A stretch of DNA of 8,247 nt, taken from positions 1 through 8,247 of the forward strand of contig JAEXXR010000421.1 in assembly GCA_023405705.1 (NCBI GenBank), read 5' to 3'. The number at the start of each line of letters is the position of its first letter. Within the stretch, counting starts at the first letter, position 1. The notes under the pieces were generated by a model. That model was not told where the DNA came from. It did not search any database and saw only the letters and a list, made by a program, of their open reading frames with translations. This document shows positions 6,890 through 8,247 of this stretch, piece by piece. A program made the position numbers and the translations under genes. Source of the DNA: Actinomycetes bacterium (lineage in GTDB: Bacteria > Actinomycetota > Thermoleophilia > Solirubrobacterales > Solirubrobacteraceae).

Positions 6890-6956
6890 CGTCCTCCGCG
6901 AGATGCGGCTGCCGTCGCATGTCGCGCGTCCTGCATGCGACACAGGTCGGAGGACG
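6890..6956. repeat. Nested inverted repeats upstream of the leader ORF
   Basis: Two perfect inverted repeats are nested. The outer one is CGTCCTCCG (6890-6898) with CGGAGGACG (6948-6956). The inner one is GTCGCATG (6914-6921) with CATGCGAC (6934-6941), spaced by 12 bases. Their centres differ by about four bases, so together they could form one long stem-loop in RNA or cruciform in DNA. The inner repeat lies roughly 50-75 bases upstream of the leader ATG, a position suited to a dimeric repressor or activator. Confidence 0.45.
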
Positions 6957-6964
6957 ACCCGGAC

Positions 6965-7002
6965 TGCCCGAGCCCGACGGGGCCTGTGTCCACCACGAGC
7001 AT
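6965..7002 (-). pseudogene. PIN-domain-like toxin start, possible relic
   Basis: An ATG at 7002, 20 bases after the stop of the ribbon-helix-helix-like ORF, begins MLVVDTGPV, which matches the N-terminal strand and first acidic residue of PIN-domain (VapC-type) toxins. After about nine residues the reading frame no longer resembles a PIN domain in any of the three frames, and later acidic positions are not found. If it is a toxin gene it is badly truncated or decayed. The match is short and could be chance; the position right behind an antitoxin-like ORF is what makes it worth listing. Confidence 0.25.
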
Positions 7003-7022
7003 CCGTCGTGGAGTTGGACGAG

Positions 7023-7133
7023 CTACCGCTCGGCCGCCGGGGCAACGATGTCGCTTCGAGCGACGCCAAGCCGTCTCGCCGCGGCATCGATGCGACGCAA
7101 GGCCTCCTCCCGAGCCGAGATCGTCGTCTCCAT
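7023..7133 (-). CDS. Short ribbon-helix-helix-like protein (antitoxin-like, possibly relic)
   Basis: The 36-residue ORF runs from ATG 7133 to TAG 7025-7023. METTISAREEALRRID followed by AARRLGVARSDIV resembles the strand, helix, turn and second helix of CopG/ParD-type ribbon-helix-helix antitoxins (compare the common LGVSRSEL turn). G/C third positions are about as frequent as in neighbouring genes. It is about half the length of usual antitoxins and stops just after the second helix, lacking a toxin-binding tail. There is no clear ribosome binding site before the ATG. The same frame is open upstream, but only by running through the tRNA gene. A PIN-like start follows after 20 bases. It may be a minimal DNA-binding protein, the remains of a vapBC-like pair, or chance. 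Confidence 0.35.
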   Translation of the reverse strand: METTISAREEALRRIDAAARRLGVARSDIVAPAAER

Positions 7134-7156
7134 GAGGTGCGAGTCTGCCCGGAGTC

Positions 7157-7179
7157 TGGTACCCCCTCGTGGTACCCCC
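7157..7179. repeat. Tandem TGGTACCCCC direct repeat
   Basis: TGGTACCCCC occurs at 7157-7166 and again at 7170-7179, a 13-bp period, each copy with a GGTACC palindrome. GAGTCTG is also duplicated nearby (7141-7147, 7152-7158). The repeats lie directly upstream of the ribbon-helix-helix-like ORF on the - strand, where an autoregulatory operator would be expected. Confidence 0.4.
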
Positions 7180-7219
7180 GCCGCCGAACCCGCCCAAGTT
7201 CGCCTCCCCCCGAAACGAC

Positions 7220-7245
7220 GAAACCCCCGCCGTAGCGAGGGTTTC
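7220..7245 (-). terminator. Terminator of tRNA-Ala
   Basis: On the - strand GAAACCCTCGC pairs with GCGGGGGTTTC through 11 bp (one G-U) around a TACG loop. The stem starts seven bases past the tRNA discriminator base. The following sequence is only weakly T-rich (GTCGTTTCG), as is common for high-GC organisms. It should end transcription of the tRNA and insulate the leader region beyond. Confidence 0.8.
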
Positions 7246-7252
7246 GTTCCGA

Positions 7253-7325
7253 TGGAGCTAGTCGGGCTCGAACCGACGACCTTCGCGCTGCCAGCGCGAC
7301 GCTCTCCCAGCTGAGCTATAGCCCC
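7253..7325 (-). tRNA. tRNA-Ala (anticodon GGC)
   Basis: The 73-base gene folds as a full cloverleaf. The acceptor stem GGGGCTA/TAGCTCC contains the G3-U70 pair that identifies alanine tRNAs. The D arm is GCTC-AGCTGGGA-GAGC. The anticodon stem TCGCG/CGCGA has the loop CTGGCAG with anticodon GGC, reading GCC and GCT. The variable loop is AGGTC, and the T arm GTCGG-TTCGAGC-CCGAC is intact. The discriminator is A and CCA is not encoded, so it must be added by the nucleotidyltransferase. The gene is single, with its own promoter and terminator. Confidence 0.97.
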
Positions 7326-7337
7326 AGGAGGAGATGG

Positions 7338-7367
7338 AGTGTACCGTGCTCGCGCGCCGGATGTCAT
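7338..7367 (-). promoter_or_regulatory. Promoter of tRNA-Ala
   Basis: On the - strand ATGACA (7367-7362, five of six to the -35 consensus) and TACACT (7343-7338, a TANNNT -10) are spaced by 18 bp. Transcription would start about six bases before the mature tRNA 5' end at 7325, a typical short pre-tRNA leader. Confidence 0.6.
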
Positions 7368-7380
7368 GAGGCCGGCGGGA

Positions 7381-7398
7381 GACGGGGAGAAGCCCGTC
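7381..7398 (-). terminator. Weak terminator hairpin after the coiled-coil gene
   Basis: GACGGG and CCCGTC pair around a six-base loop; the stem overlaps the TGA stop at 7399-7397. No U-tract follows. The tRNA promoter starts immediately beyond, so separation of the two units would make sense, but the hairpin is short. Confidence 0.3.
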
Positions 7399-8152
7399 AG
7401 CGCTGGGGGATGAACTCCGGCACGTCGAGGTCGTCGTCGGCGCGGCGACGCGAGGCGGCGCCGTTGCGCGGGGTGCGATCCGCACGGTCGGAGCGCTCCC
7501 AGCCGCGGTCGCGCAAGTCGGCGGAGCGGGACCGCGAACGGGCGGCGGGCTCCGGCTCCGGCTCGATCTCCGCGATCCGGGACGACAGCTGGTTGTGGAC
7601 CTTCAGCACGTCGCGCAGCAGGCGCTCGGCGTTCGCTCTCAGCGAGCCGCCAAGCTCGCGCAGGTTCTCGGTCAGCTCCTGGCCCTCGGCGCGGACGTCG
7701 CCGGCGACGGCGCGGGCCTCGCTGGTCAGCTCGCGCGCACGGCGCTCGCCCTCGGCCTGCTTCTCGGCGGCCCATCTCTCCGCTTCGACGCGGATCTCGC
7801 GCGCCTCGTGCTCGGCGGCCGCTCTGATGTCGGCGGCGCCGGCGGTGGCGGCGGTTCTCATTCGCGCGGCCTCGGCTCTGGCGTCGGCGACGATCCGCTC
7901 GGCGAGTCTTCTCGCCTCGCCGATGATGTCGCCGGCCTCCTCCTCGGCGGCCGCCACGCGGAAGCCGGCGGCGCGGTCGGCTTCGGCGATCCGCTCGCGC
8001 AGCTTCGCCTCGCCCTCTTCACGCAGCCTCGCCGCGGTCTCCTCGGCGGCGGAGATGATCATCGCGACGCGATTCGCGGAGACGGACGCGGGCTGGTGTG
8101 GCGGTTTCGCCGCGCCGGGAGTGGGGGAAGACTCGTCGGCCATCGTGCGCAT
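7397..8152 (-). CDS. DivIVA-like coiled-coil protein
   Basis: The 251-residue protein has no signal peptide or membrane segment. Residues 1-26 are Pro/Ala-rich and flexible. From about 27 (ANRVAMIISAAEETAARLREE) to about 195 it is an almost unbroken Ala/Glu/Arg helix predicted to form a coiled coil, as in actinobacterial DivIVA-domain and F0 subunit b-like proteins. Then come an EPEPEP linker, a charged Arg/Ser-rich stretch, and the C-terminal peptide DDDLDVPEFIPQR, which resembles the FtsZ tail. A role as a cytoplasmic scaffold in polar growth or division is inferred, not shown. The start is uncertain: ATG 8152 has GGAGG 14 bases upstream, and ATG 8143 (MADESS) is equally natural but farther from it. 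The DivIVA N-terminal membrane-binding motif is not recognisable, so the family call rests on composition and architecture. Confidence 0.8.
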   Translation of the reverse strand: MRTMADESSPTPGAAKPPHQPASVSANRVAMIISAAEETAARLREEGEAKLRERIAEADRAAGFRVAAAEEEAGDIIGEARRLAERIVADARAEAARMRTAATAGAADIRAAAEHEAREIRVEAERWAAEKQAEGERRARELTSEARAVAGDVRAEGQELTENLRELGGSLRANAERLLRDVLKVHNQLSSRIAEIEPEPEPAARSRSRSADLRDRGWERSDRADRTPRNGAASRRRADDDLDVPEFIPQR

Positions 8153-8160
8153 GGTAATCG

Positions 8161-8175
8161 GCCGGAGCCTCCGGC
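8161..8175. promoter_or_regulatory. 15-bp palindrome upstream of the coiled-coil gene
   Basis: GCCGGAG-C-CTCCGGC is a perfect palindrome around one base, nine bases upstream of ATG 8152. On the - strand it contains the only Shine-Dalgarno-like GGAGG before the gene, so a protein bound here or an RNA hairpin (5-bp stem) could hinder initiation. The rest of 8153-8247 shows no confident gene; one - strand frame (RRAVRQEIAEMLARSA) looks coding-like but would overlap the gene by more than 90 bases. Confidence 0.3.
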
Positions 8176-8247
8176 TCTTTCACCGTGCCCGCACGCAGAC
8201 CGCGCGAGCATCTCCGCGATCTCCTGTCGCACCGCCCGGCGTCGCCG

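Noticed and set aside
6442..7197. A 251-codon - strand ORF spanning the leader region.
   Set aside because: It overlaps the IlvM-like gene in another frame and has no domain beyond the short PIN-like stretch, which is listed separately.
6919..7314. A 131-codon + strand ORF ending in ELVGLEPTTFALPARR.
   Set aside because: The ending is the well-known spurious translation of the antisense side of a tRNA gene; the frame crosses both the terminator and tRNA-Ala.
7354..7376. CGCCGG/CCGGCG inverted repeat as a terminator of the coiled-coil gene.
   Set aside because: It overlaps the -35 region and spacer of the tRNA promoter, has an 11-base loop and no U-tract; promoter sequence is the better explanation.
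7023..7775. A 250-codon - strand ORF.
   Set aside because: It overlaps the coiled-coil gene in another frame and runs through the whole tRNA; only its last 36 codons have independent merit.
1..8247. CRISPR arrays, insertion sequences or prophage genes.
   Set aside because: No regularly spaced repeats, transposase, terminal inverted repeats or phage-like genes are visible.

Overview
The window is very GC-rich with G/C-biased third codon positions. It carries a fused indolepyruvate:ferredoxin oxidoreductase, an actinobacterial-style DivIVA-like coiled-coil protein and terminators without U-tracts. Together these suggest a high-GC actinomycete; Thermoleophilia (Conexibacter/Solirubrobacter-like) is my best guess, but no marker gene here proves it.

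Left part (1-6387, + strand): four genes abut with overlapping stop/start codons (ATGA at 282-285, TGATG at 3759-3763, ATGA at 4963-4966), so they form one translationally coupled operon that begins outside the window. The order is the C-terminus of a Leu/Phe/Val dehydrogenase, a 1159-aa fused indolepyruvate:ferredoxin oxidoreductase, an ACT-domain threonine ammonia-lyase, and a group II PLP-dependent amino-acid decarboxylase. Read as a pathway, the dehydrogenase turns an amino acid into its 2-oxoacid and the oxidoreductase turns the 2-oxoacid into an acyl-CoA plus reduced ferredoxin. The lyase deaminates Thr/Ser and the decarboxylase makes an amine. This looks like a module for amino-acid catabolism or redox disposal.

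Middle part (6419-6956, - strand): a single-gene unit convergent with the operon encodes a 93-aa ACT-domain protein resembling the acetolactate synthase small subunit IlvM. Its 5' region holds what I consider the most interesting element of the window. This is an unannotated 22-codon leader ORF (6798-6866) with a run of Ile/Val codons, followed by three hairpins. The last hairpin sequesters the GAGGAG ribosome binding site of the IlvM-like gene. It reads as a branched-chain amino-acid (Ile/Val) sensing attenuator acting on translation of an orphan regulatory subunit. Nested inverted repeats lie further upstream (6890-6956).

Right part (7000-8247, - strand): a short ribbon-helix-helix-like ORF is followed by a PIN-like start and may be the relic of a toxin-antitoxin pair. 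It sits next to a tRNA-Ala(GGC) gene that has its own recognisable promoter and a strong terminator hairpin. Beyond the tRNA is a 251-aa DivIVA-like coiled-coil protein whose last residues resemble the conserved C-terminal tail of FtsZ. The last 95 bases (8153-8247) hold the upstream region of that gene; I see no confident gene there.
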